Assembly (NCBI RefSeq): GCF_048269545.1
Contig: NZ_JBLXIJ010000004.1
Coordinates: 1 to 64,000 of the forward strand
Source: Halpernia sp048269545
Lineage (GTDB): Bacteria > Bacteroidota > Bacteroidia > Flavobacteriales > Weeksellaceae
Reading direction: 5' to 3'
DNA length: 64,000 nt
The position numbers and the translations under genes were made by a program. Below, piece after piece: positions 16,710 through 25,715 of this stretch. Below the pieces are notes generated by a model, which made no database searches, had not been told where the DNA came from, and saw only the letters and a list, made by a program, of their open reading frames with translations. The first letter of the stretch is position 1. Each line of letters begins with the position of its first letter.

Positions 16710-17885
16710 ATGCAAAAAGATTTCTTCAATTTCCAAGCACAAACCACACAATTTGCCGCAGGTTTTGAAATAGACCGCGCAGAAGGAAGTTATATTTACG
16801 GTAAAAACGGCAAAAAATATTTAGATTTTGTCGCCGGCGTTTCCGCAAATACTTTGGGACATTCTCATCCAAAAATTATTTCTGCTATAAAAAATCAAGC
16901 GGATAAATATTTGCACGTCATGGTTTACGGAGAATATGCACAGGAAAATCCGGTTGAACTTTGCAGACTTTTGGCAGAATCTACACCAGAACCTTTAGAA
17001 GTGACTTATCTTGTAAATTCTGGTGCAGAAGCAATTGACGGCGCTTTAAAACTGGCAAAAAGATTTACAGGAAGAGAAGAAATTATTTCCTTTCACAACG
17101 CGTATCACGGAAACACGCACGGCGCATTATCAGTTTCCGGAAATGAATATCACAAAAGAGAATTTCGTCCACTTTTACCTTTGGTGGAATTTATTAATTT
17201 TAATGAAGAAAAAGATTTAGAAAAAATTACAAAAAAAACGGCTTGTGTTATTTTAGAAACCATTCAAGGTGCGGCTGGATTTCTTCTACCGGAAGAAAAT
17301 TATTTAAAAAAATTAAAAAATAAGTGTGAAGAAATTGGCGCACTTTTAATTTTAGATGAAATTCAACCGGGCTTTGGAAGAACGGGGAAACTGTTTGCCT
17401 TTGAACATTATGGAATTGTTCCCGATATTTTAGTAATGGGAAAAGGAATGGGCGGCGGAGTTCCAGTTGGAGCTTTTATGAGTAGCAGAGAAATCATGGA
17501 AAGTTTATCACATTCGCCGAAACTTGGTCATATCACAACATTTGGTGGTAATCCTTTAATTGCAGCCGCAAGTTTGGCAACCTTAAAAGAAGTTCTTGAA
17601 AGTAATTTAATGAACGAAATTTCAGAAAAAGAACAACTTTTCCGCAGTCTTTTAGTTCATCCAAAAATTAAAAATATAAACGGAAAAGGTTTAATGTTGG
17701 CTGTAAATCTCGGTAATCCAGATTTCACTTTAGAAGTGGCAAAACGTTGTATGGAAAATGGCTTAATTGTTTTTTGGCAATTGTATAAAAATGAATTTTT
17801 AAGGATTTCGCCACCGTTAAATATTAGTAAAGATGAGATAAAACAGGGTTGTGAAATAATTTTAAAAGTCCTTGATGGAATGTAA
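16710..17885 (+). CDS. Class III PLP aminotransferase, acetylornithine aminotransferase-like
   Basis: 391 residues, the usual length of ArgD-type enzymes. Conserved features are DFVAGVSANTLGHSHP near the start, YLVNSGAEAIDGALKLAKR (phosphate-binding), ILDEIQPGFGRTGKLFAFEH (PLP-ring Asp), and MGKGMGGGVPVGAF with the Schiff-base Lys245. The family moves an amino group from omega-amino donors such as acetylornithine to 2-oxoglutarate. No arginine biosynthesis gene is adjacent, so the substrate is uncertain. It may act in ornithine, lysine or polyamine metabolism. It lies upstream of NDH-2. Confidence 0.88.
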   Translation: MQKDFFNFQAQTTQFAAGFEIDRAEGSYIYGKNGKKYLDFVAGVSANTLGHSHPKIISAIKNQADKYLHVMVYGEYAQENPVELCRLLAESTPEPLEVTYLVNSGAEAIDGALKLAKRFTGREEIISFHNAYHGNTHGALSVSGNEYHKREFRPLLPLVEFINFNEEKDLEKITKKTACVILETIQGAAGFLLPEENYLKKLKNKCEEIGALLILDEIQPGFGRTGKLFAFEHYGIVPDILVMGKGMGGGVPVGAFMSSREIMESLSHSPKLGHITTFGGNPLIAAASLATLKEVLESNLMNEISEKEQLFRSLLVHPKIKNINGKGLMLAVNLGNPDFTLEVAKRCMENGLIVFWQLYKNEFLRISPPLNISKDEIKQGCEIILKVLDGM

Positions 17886-17902
17886 TTTGCTTTAAAGTTT
17901 CG

Positions 17903-17910
17903 TAAATTTG
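17903..17910 (+). promoter_or_regulatory. -7 box of ndh-trmD
   Basis: TAAATTTG, 20 bases before the ATG at 17931. Confidence 0.55.
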
Positions 17911-17930
17911 TTACTAAGCAAATAGAAATT

Positions 17931-19190
17931 ATGCGAGAAAAAATTATAGTTGTTGGTGGTGGATTTGCCGGTTTGCAATTTGCTAGAAAACTAAATAATA
18001 AAACCGGACAAAAAGTAATGATGATTGATAAAGTGAACCATCACATGTTTCAACCTTTATTTTATCAAGTCGCTTGTGGACGAATTGAGCCGTCAAATAT
18101 TTCCTTTCCATTCAGAAAAATTTTTCAAAAATCCCGAAACATTCAGTTTCGAATGACGGAAGTTACTGAAGTTATTCCAGAAGAAAACAAAATTGTTTGC
18201 AAAGATGGAACTTTTACTTATGATAAATTGGTGATAGCGACAGGTTGTAAAACTAATTTTTTCGGAAATCATAAAATGGAAGAACTTACTTTCGGAATGA
18301 AAGATACGCAACAAGCAATCAGTATCCGAAACCACGTTTTACTCACTTTTGAAAAATTAATAATTGAAAGAAAACGTACAGATGACGGTAATTGGAATAT
18401 TGTAATTGTGGGAAGTGGACCAACTGGTGTAGAATTGGCGGGTGCGTTTTCAGAAATGAAAAAAGAAATTTTACCACGAGATTATCCACACATGAATTTT
18501 GATGATTTAAAAATAATTCTCATCAGTGCAACAGACGAACCTTTAGCAAATATGAGCGAAGAAGCTCAAAAAAAATCTGAAGAATATTTAGAAGATTTTG
18601 GCGTGGATTTCATGAAAGGTGAATTTGTAACCGATTATGACGGAAATAAAATTTATACTAAAAGTGGAAAGGAAATCGCTTCTAATAATGTGATTTGGGC
18701 AGCGGGAGTTACAGGGAATATTATTGATGGATTTCCTGAAAATGAAATGCTTAGAAACCGTTATATTGTAGATAGACACAACAAACTGAAAGGTTTTGAT
18801 AATATTTACGCCATCGGAGATATTGCATATATGGAAACTCCAAAATATCCGCAAGGCCATCCGCAAGTTGCAAATGTTGCAATTAACCAAGCTAAAACTT
18901 TAGCGAGTAATTTTTTGAAAAAAGATAAAGAAAAATGGACAGATTTTGAATATATCGATCGTGGTTCTATGGCAACTATTGGTAAACATCGAGCGGTTGT
19001 AGATTTACCAAAATTCAAATTCCAAGGACTTTTGGCGTGGTATTTTTGGATGTTTCTTCACTTAATGTTAATTTTAAGTGTGCGAAATAAATTAGCTATA
19101 TTTTTTAATTGGATGTGGAGCTATTTTAATAAAGATTCTTCATTAAGATTAATCATAATTCCAACTAAACAAGATGCAACCGAACAATGA
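17931..19190 (+). CDS. ndh: Type II NADH:quinone oxidoreductase (NDH-2)
   Basis: 419 residues. An FAD-binding Rossmann motif GGGFAGLQFARKL opens the protein. A second one for NAD(P)H, VIVGSGPTGVELAGAFSEMK, lies near residues 158-177. YAIGDIAYMETP near residue 300 is the usual second FAD-contact motif. The C-terminal helix pair (about 360-400, LAWYFWMFLHLMLILSVRNKLAIFFNWMW) anchors NDH-2 in the membrane and shapes the quinone site. It passes electrons from NADH to menaquinone without pumping protons. It overlaps trmD by four bases (ATGA). Confidence 0.92.
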   Translation: MREKIIVVGGGFAGLQFARKLNNKTGQKVMMIDKVNHHMFQPLFYQVACGRIEPSNISFPFRKIFQKSRNIQFRMTEVTEVIPEENKIVCKDGTFTYDKLVIATGCKTNFFGNHKMEELTFGMKDTQQAISIRNHVLLTFEKLIIERKRTDDGNWNIVIVGSGPTGVELAGAFSEMKKEILPRDYPHMNFDDLKIILISATDEPLANMSEEAQKKSEEYLEDFGVDFMKGEFVTDYDGNKIYTKSGKEIASNNVIWAAGVTGNIIDGFPENEMLRNRYIVDRHNKLKGFDNIYAIGDIAYMETPKYPQGHPQVANVAINQAKTLASNFLKKDKEKWTDFEYIDRGSMATIGKHRAVVDLPKFKFQGLLAWYFWMFLHLMLILSVRNKLAIFFNWMWSYFNKDSSLRLIIIPTKQDATEQ

Positions 19191-19861
19191 GAATTGATAT
19201 AATTACGGTTTTACCAGAACTAATGGAAAGTCCGTTTCAAGCTTCTATTTTGAAAAGAGCACAAGAAAAAGAATTAGTAGAAATTTATTTTCATCAACTT
19301 CGAGATTTTTCTATAAATAAATATAAGCAAATTGACGACACACCTTATGGCGGCGGTGCAGGAATGGTAATGATGATTGAACCGATTGATAAATGCATTT
19401 CTAAATTAAAATCTGAGCGACATTATGACGAAATTATTTATCTCACACCCGATGGTGAAACTTTAAATCAAAAAATCGCCAATAATTTATCAATAAAAGA
19501 AAATTTAATTTTTCTTTGCGGACATTACAAAGGCATCGATCAACGTGTGCGAGAATTGCATATTACAAAAGAAATTTCAATTGGTGATTTTGTTTTAACA
19601 GGCGGAGAATTAGCGGCTTGTGTTTTAGCAGATTCTATTATAAGATTAATTCCAGGTGTTATAAATGATGAACAATCCGCACTCACAGACAGTTTTCAAG
19701 ATAATTTATTGTCTCCGCCAATTTTCACCAGACCAGAAGTTTATAAAAATTTAGAAGTCCCTAAAATTTTACTTAGTGGTAATTTTGCAAAAATTGAAGA
19801 ATGGCGACATGAACAAGCGGTGGAAATAACAAAGAAAAAACGCCCAGATTTATTATCTTAA
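19187..19861 (+). CDS. trmD: tRNA (guanine37-N1)-methyltransferase
   Basis: 224 residues, matching TrmD length. It begins MRIDIITVLPELMESPFQASILKRAQEKE and contains DDTPYGGGAGMVMMIEPI. The SAM-binding trefoil-knot segments are LCGHYKGIDQRVRE and ISIGDFVLTGGELAA. The C-terminal domain with RPEVYKNLEVPKILLSGNFAKIEEWR is standard. The enzyme methylates G37 of tRNAs that read CNN codons and prevents +1 frameshifts. It is translationally coupled to NDH-2, an unusual partner. Confidence 0.96.
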   Translation: MRIDIITVLPELMESPFQASILKRAQEKELVEIYFHQLRDFSINKYKQIDDTPYGGGAGMVMMIEPIDKCISKLKSERHYDEIIYLTPDGETLNQKIANNLSIKENLIFLCGHYKGIDQRVRELHITKEISIGDFVLTGGELAACVLADSIIRLIPGVINDEQSALTDSFQDNLLSPPIFTRPEVYKNLEVPKILLSGNFAKIEEWRHEQAVEITKKKRPDLLS

Positions 19862-19923
19862 TTTACAATTTAGCAATCTAATTTCTGCATAAATCTTATG
19901 GTTAAAAATTTAATATAAAATAA

Positions 19924-20877
19924 ATGACCAACCAAAAAAACGAAGAGCTCATCTTCTTCTACAATGTAGAAAATCTTTTTCCACCAGATCCAAAAACATT
20001 GCATATTTTAAATCCTACTAATTCTGGATTAAGAAATTGGGATGAAAAAAGATATGATAACAAAATTGTAAAAATTGCCCACGTTTTAGAATTGGTAAAA
20101 GAAGAACATCAAATTTTACCAGCAATTATTGGACTTGCTGAAATTTCTGCAGACTCGGTTTTAAATGATATTATTTCACAACCCATTTTTGAAAATAATT
20201 ACGCTTTTATTCATTACGATTCTTTGGACGAACGTGGAGTAGATGTTGCGTTGCTTTATGATAAAACAAAATGTAAAATTATGCACTCGGAACCAATTAG
20301 TTTTATTTTTGAATTTGAAAATCCAGGAAATTCGAGTTTTGATACAACCAGAGATATTCTATTTTGCAAAGTGAAATTTGATGGAGAAATAATTAATTTT
20401 TATGTTGTTCATTTACCATCAAAGCGTGACAAAGATATCAATAAACCCAAACGAGAATATATTTTAAATAAAATTACTGAAAAAATTAAAGAAGAATACG
20501 ACGATAAACATGAAGCAGTGGTGGTCTTTGGGGATTTTAATGAAAATGCAAACGAAGATTTAATTAATAATTTCCTTTTAAATAATGAAAATGCAGATTT
20601 AAAAAATCCGTTTTCTAAACTTTTCTTAAATAAACAATTCTCAACTTTTCATAATACAGATGGACTTTTGTTTGATCAAATTATATTAAGTAAAGATTTT
20701 TTCACGACAAATTTTAAATTAAATTTTGAAGAAGCTTTTGTTTTTAATAATTTTAAACTCGCAAGTTGGGATAGAAAATTCCAAAACAGACCATTTAGAA
20801 CTTATGCCGGAACTCGATATTTAGGAGGTTACAGCGATCATTTCCCGGTTTTGGTTAAACTAAAGATTAATGAATAA
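19924..20877 (+). CDS. Endonuclease/exonuclease/phosphatase family protein
   Basis: 317 residues with the DNase I-like fold. Supporting motifs are FYNVENLFPP (metal-binding Asn region), IIGLAEISA (catalytic Glu), YVVHLPSKRDKD (His), VVFGDFNENAN (GDFN motif) and YSDHFPVLVKL (SDH motif) at the C-terminus. No signal peptide is evident, so it is probably cytoplasmic. The substrate could be a nucleic acid or a phosphoester and cannot be inferred. It precedes deoC by 17 bases, perhaps as an operon. Confidence 0.85.
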   Translation: MTNQKNEELIFFYNVENLFPPDPKTLHILNPTNSGLRNWDEKRYDNKIVKIAHVLELVKEEHQILPAIIGLAEISADSVLNDIISQPIFENNYAFIHYDSLDERGVDVALLYDKTKCKIMHSEPISFIFEFENPGNSSFDTTRDILFCKVKFDGEIINFYVVHLPSKRDKDINKPKREYILNKITEKIKEEYDDKHEAVVVFGDFNENANEDLINNFLLNNENADLKNPFSKLFLNKQFSTFHNTDGLLFDQIILSKDFFTTNFKLNFEEAFVFNNFKLASWDRKFQNRPFRTYAGTRYLGGYSDHFPVLVKLKINE

Positions 20878-20894
20878 TATAATTTTTAAATAAA

Positions 20895-21638
20895 ATGCAA
20901 ATACAAAAATATTTAGATTCCACCTATCTGAAAACACCAGAACAAGCTTCTCTCACTAAAGAAGAAACACTTTCTATTCTTAAAAATTTAGCAGATGAAG
21001 CAATTGAAAACGACATTTTTGCGGTGATGATTCGTCCAGATTTTGTGAAAGAAATTAGAAATTACTTAGACAAAAAAAAATCGGAAGTGAAATTGGGAAC
21101 TGTAATTGGTTTTCCAGAAGGTACCTTTTCCGAAAGTGAAAAAATTGAAGAAGCAAAACAAGCCATTTCAGATGGTGCAGATGAATTGGATTTTGTAATT
21201 AATTACGAAAGTTATAAAATCGGAGATATAGATTTAGTGAAAAATGAATTTATAAATTGTACTTCTTTAACTTTAAAAAATAAAAAAATTGCAAAATGGA
21301 TTATTGAAATTGCAGCTTTAAATGAAGAGCAAATTGTAGATTTATGTGAGAGAATTTCAACTTGGGCGCAAGAGAATTTTAATCAAAATCAACTCGATCA
21401 AATTTTTATAAAATCTTCTACAGGTTTTTACAAAACAGAAAATGGGAAACCCAATGGCGCTACTTTTGAAGGAATAAAATTAATGTTGGAAAACTCAAAT
21501 GGACTTCCTGTAAAAGCTGCAGGAGGCGTAAAAACTTATGAAGATGCAGTTAAAATGATAAATTTAGGAGTAAAAAGAATTGGGACTTCATCGGCAAAAG
21601 CTTTATTAAATAAAACTTCTACGAAAGGAAATTATTAA
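20895..21638 (+). CDS. deoC: Deoxyribose-phosphate aldolase
   Basis: 247 residues. The TIM-barrel enzyme reversibly splits 2-deoxyribose 5-phosphate into acetaldehyde and glyceraldehyde 3-phosphate in nucleoside catabolism. Visible motifs are IGFPEGTFSESEKIEEAKQA, DELDFVINY (catalytic Asp), FIKSSTGFY with the Schiff-base Lys, and PVKAAGGVKTYEDAVKMI with the second active-site Lys. It is followed by a terminator shared with the convergent T9SS-tail gene. Confidence 0.93.
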   Translation: MQIQKYLDSTYLKTPEQASLTKEETLSILKNLADEAIENDIFAVMIRPDFVKEIRNYLDKKKSEVKLGTVIGFPEGTFSESEKIEEAKQAISDGADELDFVINYESYKIGDIDLVKNEFINCTSLTLKNKKIAKWIIEIAALNEEQIVDLCERISTWAQENFNQNQLDQIFIKSSTGFYKTENGKPNGATFEGIKLMLENSNGLPVKAAGGVKTYEDAVKMINLGVKRIGTSSAKALLNKTSTKGNY

Positions 21639-21673
21639 AAAATTAGAGATTCTGAAAAAATATGATAAAGAAA

Positions 21674-21699
21674 AAAGGCTTCAAAAAGAAGCCTTTATT
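21674..21699. terminator. Bidirectional terminator between deoC and the T9SS-tail gene
   Basis: AAAGGCTTC (21674-21682) and GAAGCCTTT (21688-21696) form a perfect stem with five A in the loop. A-rich and T-rich flanks allow use from both strands. Confidence 0.85.
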
Positions 21700-22052
21700 T
21701 ATTGTTTTATAATCTGAGTAACTTTCTGTGTGTCGTCACTCATCGTATATTTCATTAAGTATTTCCCAGGTTTTAATCTGTCTAAATTAATTTCTCCCGA
21801 ATTCTTATTCACATTAAATTGTGCAACTTCTGTTCCTAAAATACTGTAAAAAGTAACCGATTTAATTTTTAAATTAGAGTCTTTAGATTTTAAAATAATA
21901 AAATCTTTCGCTGGATTTGGAAAAGCCTGCAAAACACCATCATCGCTTTTTTGTGAAATAGAAGCAACTTCTCGTGCACTTTGTTGAGCATTAATTGAAA
22001 TGCTAAAACTAAAAGTGGCGAAAAATATAAATAAAAGTAGAGGTTTTTTCAT
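21699..22052 (-). CDS. Small secreted protein that is almost only a T9SS type A sorting domain
   Basis: 117 residues. A signal peptide (about 1-22) ends near SINA-QQ. A short linker is followed from about residue 40 by a complete type A sorting tail: QAFPNPAKDFIILKS, a central strand region, LKPGKYLMKYT and the final KVTQIIKQ. Such tails direct cargo through the type IX secretion system to the outer membrane or the medium. Here there is no cargo domain of appreciable size between signal peptide and tail. It may be a remnant or a genuine small secreted protein. Confidence 0.85.
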   Translation of the reverse strand: MKKPLLLFIFFATFSFSISINAQQSAREVASISQKSDDGVLQAFPNPAKDFIILKSKDSNLKIKSVTFYSILGTEVAQFNVNKNSGEINLDRLKPGKYLMKYTMSDDTQKVTQIIKQ

Positions 22053-22134
22053 TAATTAATCTATAAATAGAATATTACTACAAATATATACATTAAGAAT
22101 TGACTTAACAATAGTTTTTTAATTAAAGTATATT

Positions 22135-22142
22135 TAAATTTG
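22135..22142 (+). promoter_or_regulatory. -7 box of hemB
   Basis: TAAATTTG, 28 bases before the ATG at 22171. Confidence 0.5.
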
Positions 22143-22170
22143 TAAAATATTTTCAAAAAGTATTCCAAAG

Positions 22171-23163
22171 ATGATTATTTATTCTAGAAACAGAAGATTG
22201 CGTGTTTCTCAAACGCTCAGAAGTTTAGTTCAAGAAACCGTTCTCACAACAAATGATTTTGTAATGCCCATTTTCGTGATGGAAGGTTCGGGTAAAAAAG
22301 AAGCAATTCCTACAATGCCTGGAATTTTTCGGCGAAGTTTAGATTTGACGGTTTTAGAATGTAAAGAACTTTTTTCTTTGGGTATAAAAGCTGTAAATCT
22401 TTATATGAAAGTGTCAGAAAATCTAAAAGATAACACGGGAAAAGAGTCGTGGAATTCTAATGGATTAATGCAAAATACAATTAAAGCGATAAAAGATGCC
22501 GTTCCAGAAATGGTAATAATGCCCGATGTTGCATTAGATCCCTATTCTATTTTTGGCCACGATGGAATTATTAAAGAAGGCAAAATTGATAATGATTTAA
22601 CAAATGATGCGCTCGTAAAAATGTCAATTTCTTTAGCAGAAGCAGGTGCAGATATTTTAGCGCCGAGTGATATGATGGACGGAAGAGTTTTAGCAATGAG
22701 AACTGCTTTAGAAGAAAATAATTTTACAGATGTTGGAATTTTAAGTTACGCTGCAAAATATGCGAGTTCTTTTTACGGACCTTTCAGAAGTGCTTTAGAT
22801 AGTGCTCCAGTTGATAATAAAGATATTCCAAAAGATAAAAAAACCTATCAAATGGATTTTCATAATTCACGAGAAGCTTTAGATGAGGTTTATAAAGATA
22901 TTTCTGAAGGAGCAGATATTATTATGATAAAACCCGGAATGCCTTATTTAGATATTGTTTCCAAAGTTCGTGAAGCGATAGATTTGCCGATTGCAGTTTA
23001 CAATGTGAGCGGAGAGTATGCAATGCTAAAAGCTGCGGCACAAAATGGTTGGATTGATAATGACAAAGCAATTATCGAAAGTTTAACTTGTATTAAAAGA
23101 GCAGGAGCAGATTTAATATTCACTTATGCTGCAAAAGAAGCGGCAGTTTTATTGCAATCTTAA
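22171..23163 (+). CDS. hemB: Delta-aminolevulinic acid dehydratase (porphobilinogen synthase)
   Basis: 330 residues, the usual length. The enzyme joins two 5-aminolevulinate molecules to porphobilinogen in haem and corrin synthesis. The two active-site lysines are in ILSYAAKYASSFYGPFR and IMIKPGMPYLDI. The ADILAPSDMMDGRV segment is present. The metal-binding cysteine triad of zinc-dependent enzymes appears replaced by VMPDVALDPYSIFGHDG, which points to the magnesium-type class. It stands upstream of a small toxin-antitoxin pair. Confidence 0.95.
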   Translation: MIIYSRNRRLRVSQTLRSLVQETVLTTNDFVMPIFVMEGSGKKEAIPTMPGIFRRSLDLTVLECKELFSLGIKAVNLYMKVSENLKDNTGKESWNSNGLMQNTIKAIKDAVPEMVIMPDVALDPYSIFGHDGIIKEGKIDNDLTNDALVKMSISLAEAGADILAPSDMMDGRVLAMRTALEENNFTDVGILSYAAKYASSFYGPFRSALDSAPVDNKDIPKDKKTYQMDFHNSREALDEVYKDISEGADIIMIKPGMPYLDIVSKVREAIDLPIAVYNVSGEYAMLKAAAQNGWIDNDKAIIESLTCIKRAGADLIFTYAAKEAAVLLQS

Positions 23164-23228
23164 ACTTTATATAAATATTTTTTTAGTATCAAAAAATGAC
23201 ATATCTTTATGATATTAAATATTAGTAT

Positions 23229-23459
23229 ATGAAAACGGTCTCACTAAAAATTGATAATTCCATTTTTGAAGAATCAGAAAAAATTCTCACAAACATCAAT
23301 ATCTCCAGAAATAGATATATAAATGATGCGATAGAACATTATAACAAAGTTCAAAAAAGAAAATATTTAGAAAAGAGATTGAAAATTGAATCGATTATGA
23401 TTCGGGAAGATTCCATGAAAATAAATAAAGAATTTGAAAATATTGATTATGCAAATTAA
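23229..23459 (+). CDS. Antitoxin of a MazEF/PemIK-like module, probable ribbon-helix-helix
   Basis: 76 residues. The N-terminal KTVSLKIDNSIFEESEKIL followed by SRNRYINDAIEHYNK fits a ribbon-helix-helix DNA-binding fold. The charged C-terminus should wrap the toxin. It overlaps the toxin gene by 11 bases. As in other modules it probably represses its own promoter. The RHH assignment is from pattern; the toxin next door makes the pairing convincing. Confidence 0.8.
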   Translation: MKTVSLKIDNSIFEESEKILTNINISRNRYINDAIEHYNKVQKRKYLEKRLKIESIMIREDSMKINKEFENIDYAN

Positions 23460-23796
23460 TCAATACGAAATTTGGATTGCAGATTTAAATCCACAAATTG
23501 GAACGGAATCTGGGAAAACAAGACCTGTTGTAATTATTCAAACTAATTTATTAAATAAAATTTCACATCCTTCTACAATTATTTGTCCCATCACAACAAA
23601 TATTCAAGCAGATTCTGATATTTTAAGAGTTCATTTGGGAAAAGAAATGGCAAATTTGCACGAAGATTGTGATATTTTAATAGATCAAGTAAGAGCCATT
23701 GATAACAAGAGATTAGTAAAGAAAATTGGAGTAATTCCACAAAATCTTGTAAAAAAAATTAAAGAGAATTTGATGATAATATTAGATTTACCTTAA
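23449..23796 (+). CDS. MazF/PemK family endoribonuclease toxin
   Basis: 115 residues from the ATG at 23449, which overlaps the end of the antitoxin gene. A TTG 15 bases upstream is also possible but less likely. MQINQYEIWIADLNPQIGTESGKTRPVVII is the classic PemK/MazF N-terminus with the Arg-Pro-Val motif. TIICPITTNI and DCDILIDQVRAIDNKRLVKKIG contain the remaining core. The family cleaves mRNA at short motifs when the antitoxin is lost. It appears intact. Confidence 0.88.
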   Translation: MQINQYEIWIADLNPQIGTESGKTRPVVIIQTNLLNKISHPSTIICPITTNIQADSDILRVHLGKEMANLHEDCDILIDQVRAIDNKRLVKKIGVIPQNLVKKIKENLMIILDLP

Positions 23797-23820
23797 AAAC
23801 ATCAATATTAAATTAAACAA

Positions 23821-23847
23821 AAAAGACGAAAATTAATTCGTCTTTTT
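23821..23847. terminator. Bidirectional terminator behind the toxin gene
   Basis: AAAAGACGAA (23821-23830) and TTCGTCTTTT (23837-23846) form a perfect 10-bp stem with loop AATTAA. It serves the convergent toxin and oxygenase genes. Confidence 0.85.
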
Positions 23848-23862
23848 ATATAAAATTTTTTT

Positions 23863-24813
23863 TTATTTTTTAATCAATCCCAATTCTACCAATCTTTCAT
23901 GTAGAAATTCTCCTGCTGTAATATCTTCATATAATTTCGGATGATCTTTGTCAATGCATTCTGGTAAACAATTTAAAGGCATATCACTTACAGGATGCAT
24001 AAAAAATGGAACTGAATATCTGGATTTTCCCCACATTTCTCTTGGTGGATTTACCACTTGGTGAATCGTAGATTTTAATTTATTATTCGTTAATCTTGAA
24101 AGCATGTCGCCTACGTTTATCATTAATTCATCGGGTTGTGCAATTGCATCAATCCATTCACCATTATGATTTTTTACTTGCAAACCTTTTCCTTGAGCGC
24201 CCATTAATAAAGTAATTAAATTAATGTCGCCGTGCGCTGCAGCTCTCACCGCATCTTTTGGCTCGGAAGTAATTGGCGGATAATGAATAGGTCTTAATAT
24301 AGAATTTCCTTCTTTCGCAAATTTATCAAAATAAAATTCGTCCAAACCAATGTATAAAGCCAAAGCACGTAAAACATAAACGCCAGTTTTTTCTAACATT
24401 TGATAAGTTTCTTTTCCAACCGAATTAAATTCTGGCAATTCTGCTACTTCTACATTATCGGGATATTCTTTCGCCCATTTAGAATCTTTATCTACATATT
24501 GACCGAAATGCCAAAACTCTTTTAAATCTCCTGTTGATCTACCTTTTGCATGCTCTTTTCCAAAACTAATGTATCCTCTTTGTCCTCCAATTTCCGGAAT
24601 TTCATATTTTTCTTTGGTTTCTAGAGGTAAATTAAAAAATTGTTTTACTTCTTTATAAAGATTTTCAACTAATTTTTCGTCTAAGAAATGTCCTTTTAAT
24701 GCTACAAAACCAATGTCTTCATAAGCTTTGCCAATTTCATCTACAAATTTTTGTTTGCGTTTTGGATCTTCAGATAAAAAATCTCTTAAATCTACGCTCG
24801 GAATTTTTTCCAT
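23863..24813 (-). CDS. 2-oxoglutarate/Fe(II)-dependent oxygenase, isopenicillin N synthase family
   Basis: 316 residues from the ATG at 24813; an upstream start would add seven residues. An N-terminal DIOX_N domain with PSVDLRDFL is followed by the double-stranded beta helix. The Fe(II) ligands His194 and Asp196 (AAHGDINLITLL) and His251 (STIHQVV) are present, as is the 2-oxoglutarate-binding Arg265-x-Ser267. The family hydroxylates or oxidises small molecules. The substrate is unknown, and this is a common single gene in Bacteroidota, not a beta-lactam pathway gene. Confidence 0.87.
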   Translation of the reverse strand: MEKIPSVDLRDFLSEDPKRKQKFVDEIGKAYEDIGFVALKGHFLDEKLVENLYKEVKQFFNLPLETKEKYEIPEIGGQRGYISFGKEHAKGRSTGDLKEFWHFGQYVDKDSKWAKEYPDNVEVAELPEFNSVGKETYQMLEKTGVYVLRALALYIGLDEFYFDKFAKEGNSILRPIHYPPITSEPKDAVRAAAHGDINLITLLMGAQGKGLQVKNHNGEWIDAIAQPDELMINVGDMLSRLTNNKLKSTIHQVVNPPREMWGKSRYSVPFFMHPVSDMPLNCLPECIDKDHPKLYEDITAGEFLHERLVELGLIKK

Positions 24814-24914
24814 AATAATTAGGTTTATTAACAAATTTAAGGATTTTTTTCTTTGCTTAGTCTTAATTTTTAGTTAAATGAAAATATTCACAAAAATAGG
24901 CTCACAAAAAATAT

Positions 24915-24922
24915 TATCTTTG
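24915..24922 (+). promoter_or_regulatory. -7 box of lptB, near-leaderless
   Basis: TATCTTTG ends only five bases before the lptB ATG at 24928. Homologues begin at the same methionine (MILR), so the mRNA probably has little or no leader. Confidence 0.55.
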
Positions 24923-24927
24923 TCTTT

Positions 24928-25656
24928 ATGATTTTACGCGGAGAAAATTTAATTAAAGAATACGGTTCCAAAAAAGTAGTAAAAGGCGTTTCTGTAGAAG
25001 TGCAACAAGGCGAAATTGTCGGACTTCTCGGTCCAAATGGTGCCGGAAAAACAACTTCTTTTTATATGATTGTTGGACTGGTAAAACCCACTTCTGGAAA
25101 TGTTTTTTTAGATAATAAAAATATTACCAAAGATGCAATGTATCGTCGTGCACAAAATGGAATTGGATATCTTGCGCAAGAAGCCTCTATTTTTAGAAAA
25201 TTATCGGTTGAAGATAATATTATGGGCGTTTTAGAACTGACTAAATTATCTAAAAAAGAACAACAACGTAAAACTGATGAACTCATCGAAGAATTTTCTT
25301 TGGAACATGTTAGAAAAAACCGTGGAGATTTGCTTTCCGGTGGAGAAAGAAGAAGAACTGAAATTGCGAGATGTTTGGCTACAAGCCCAAATTTTATTTT
25401 ACTAGATGAACCTTTTGCAGGAGTAGATCCAATTGCGGTAGAAGATATTCAAAAAATTGTGCGCTCTTTAGTTGAAAAAAATATCGGGATTTTAATCACC
25501 GATCACAATGTGCAACAGACTTTAGCAATTACTAATAAAACTTATATTATGTTTGAAGGTAGAATTTTGAAAGAAGGATTGCCAGAAGATTTAGCAAATG
25601 ATCCAGATGTTCGACAAGCGTATCTTGGTGAAAACTTTAAATTCGAAAAAATTTAA
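24928..25656 (+). CDS. lptB: LPS export ABC transporter ATP-binding protein
   Basis: 242 residues, complete ABC ATPase. Walker A is GPNGAGKTT near residue 37, the Q-loop is at YLAQEASIFRKL, the signature is LLSGGERRRTEIAR, and Walker B is FILLDEPFAGVDP. LptB drives extraction of lipopolysaccharide from the inner membrane with LptF and LptG. The C-terminal part (EDLANDPDVRQAYLGENFKF) is diagnostic for LptB. LptF/G are not next to it here. Confidence 0.95.
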   Translation: MILRGENLIKEYGSKKVVKGVSVEVQQGEIVGLLGPNGAGKTTSFYMIVGLVKPTSGNVFLDNKNITKDAMYRRAQNGIGYLAQEASIFRKLSVEDNIMGVLELTKLSKKEQQRKTDELIEEFSLEHVRKNRGDLLSGGERRRTEIARCLATSPNFILLDEPFAGVDPIAVEDIQKIVRSLVEKNIGILITDHNVQQTLAITNKTYIMFEGRILKEGLPEDLANDPDVRQAYLGENFKFEKI

Positions 25657-25715
25657 ATTATTTTTTTAAAATAATTGACTACTTTAAGACTAAACGAATT
25701 TATAACTTTACAAAA

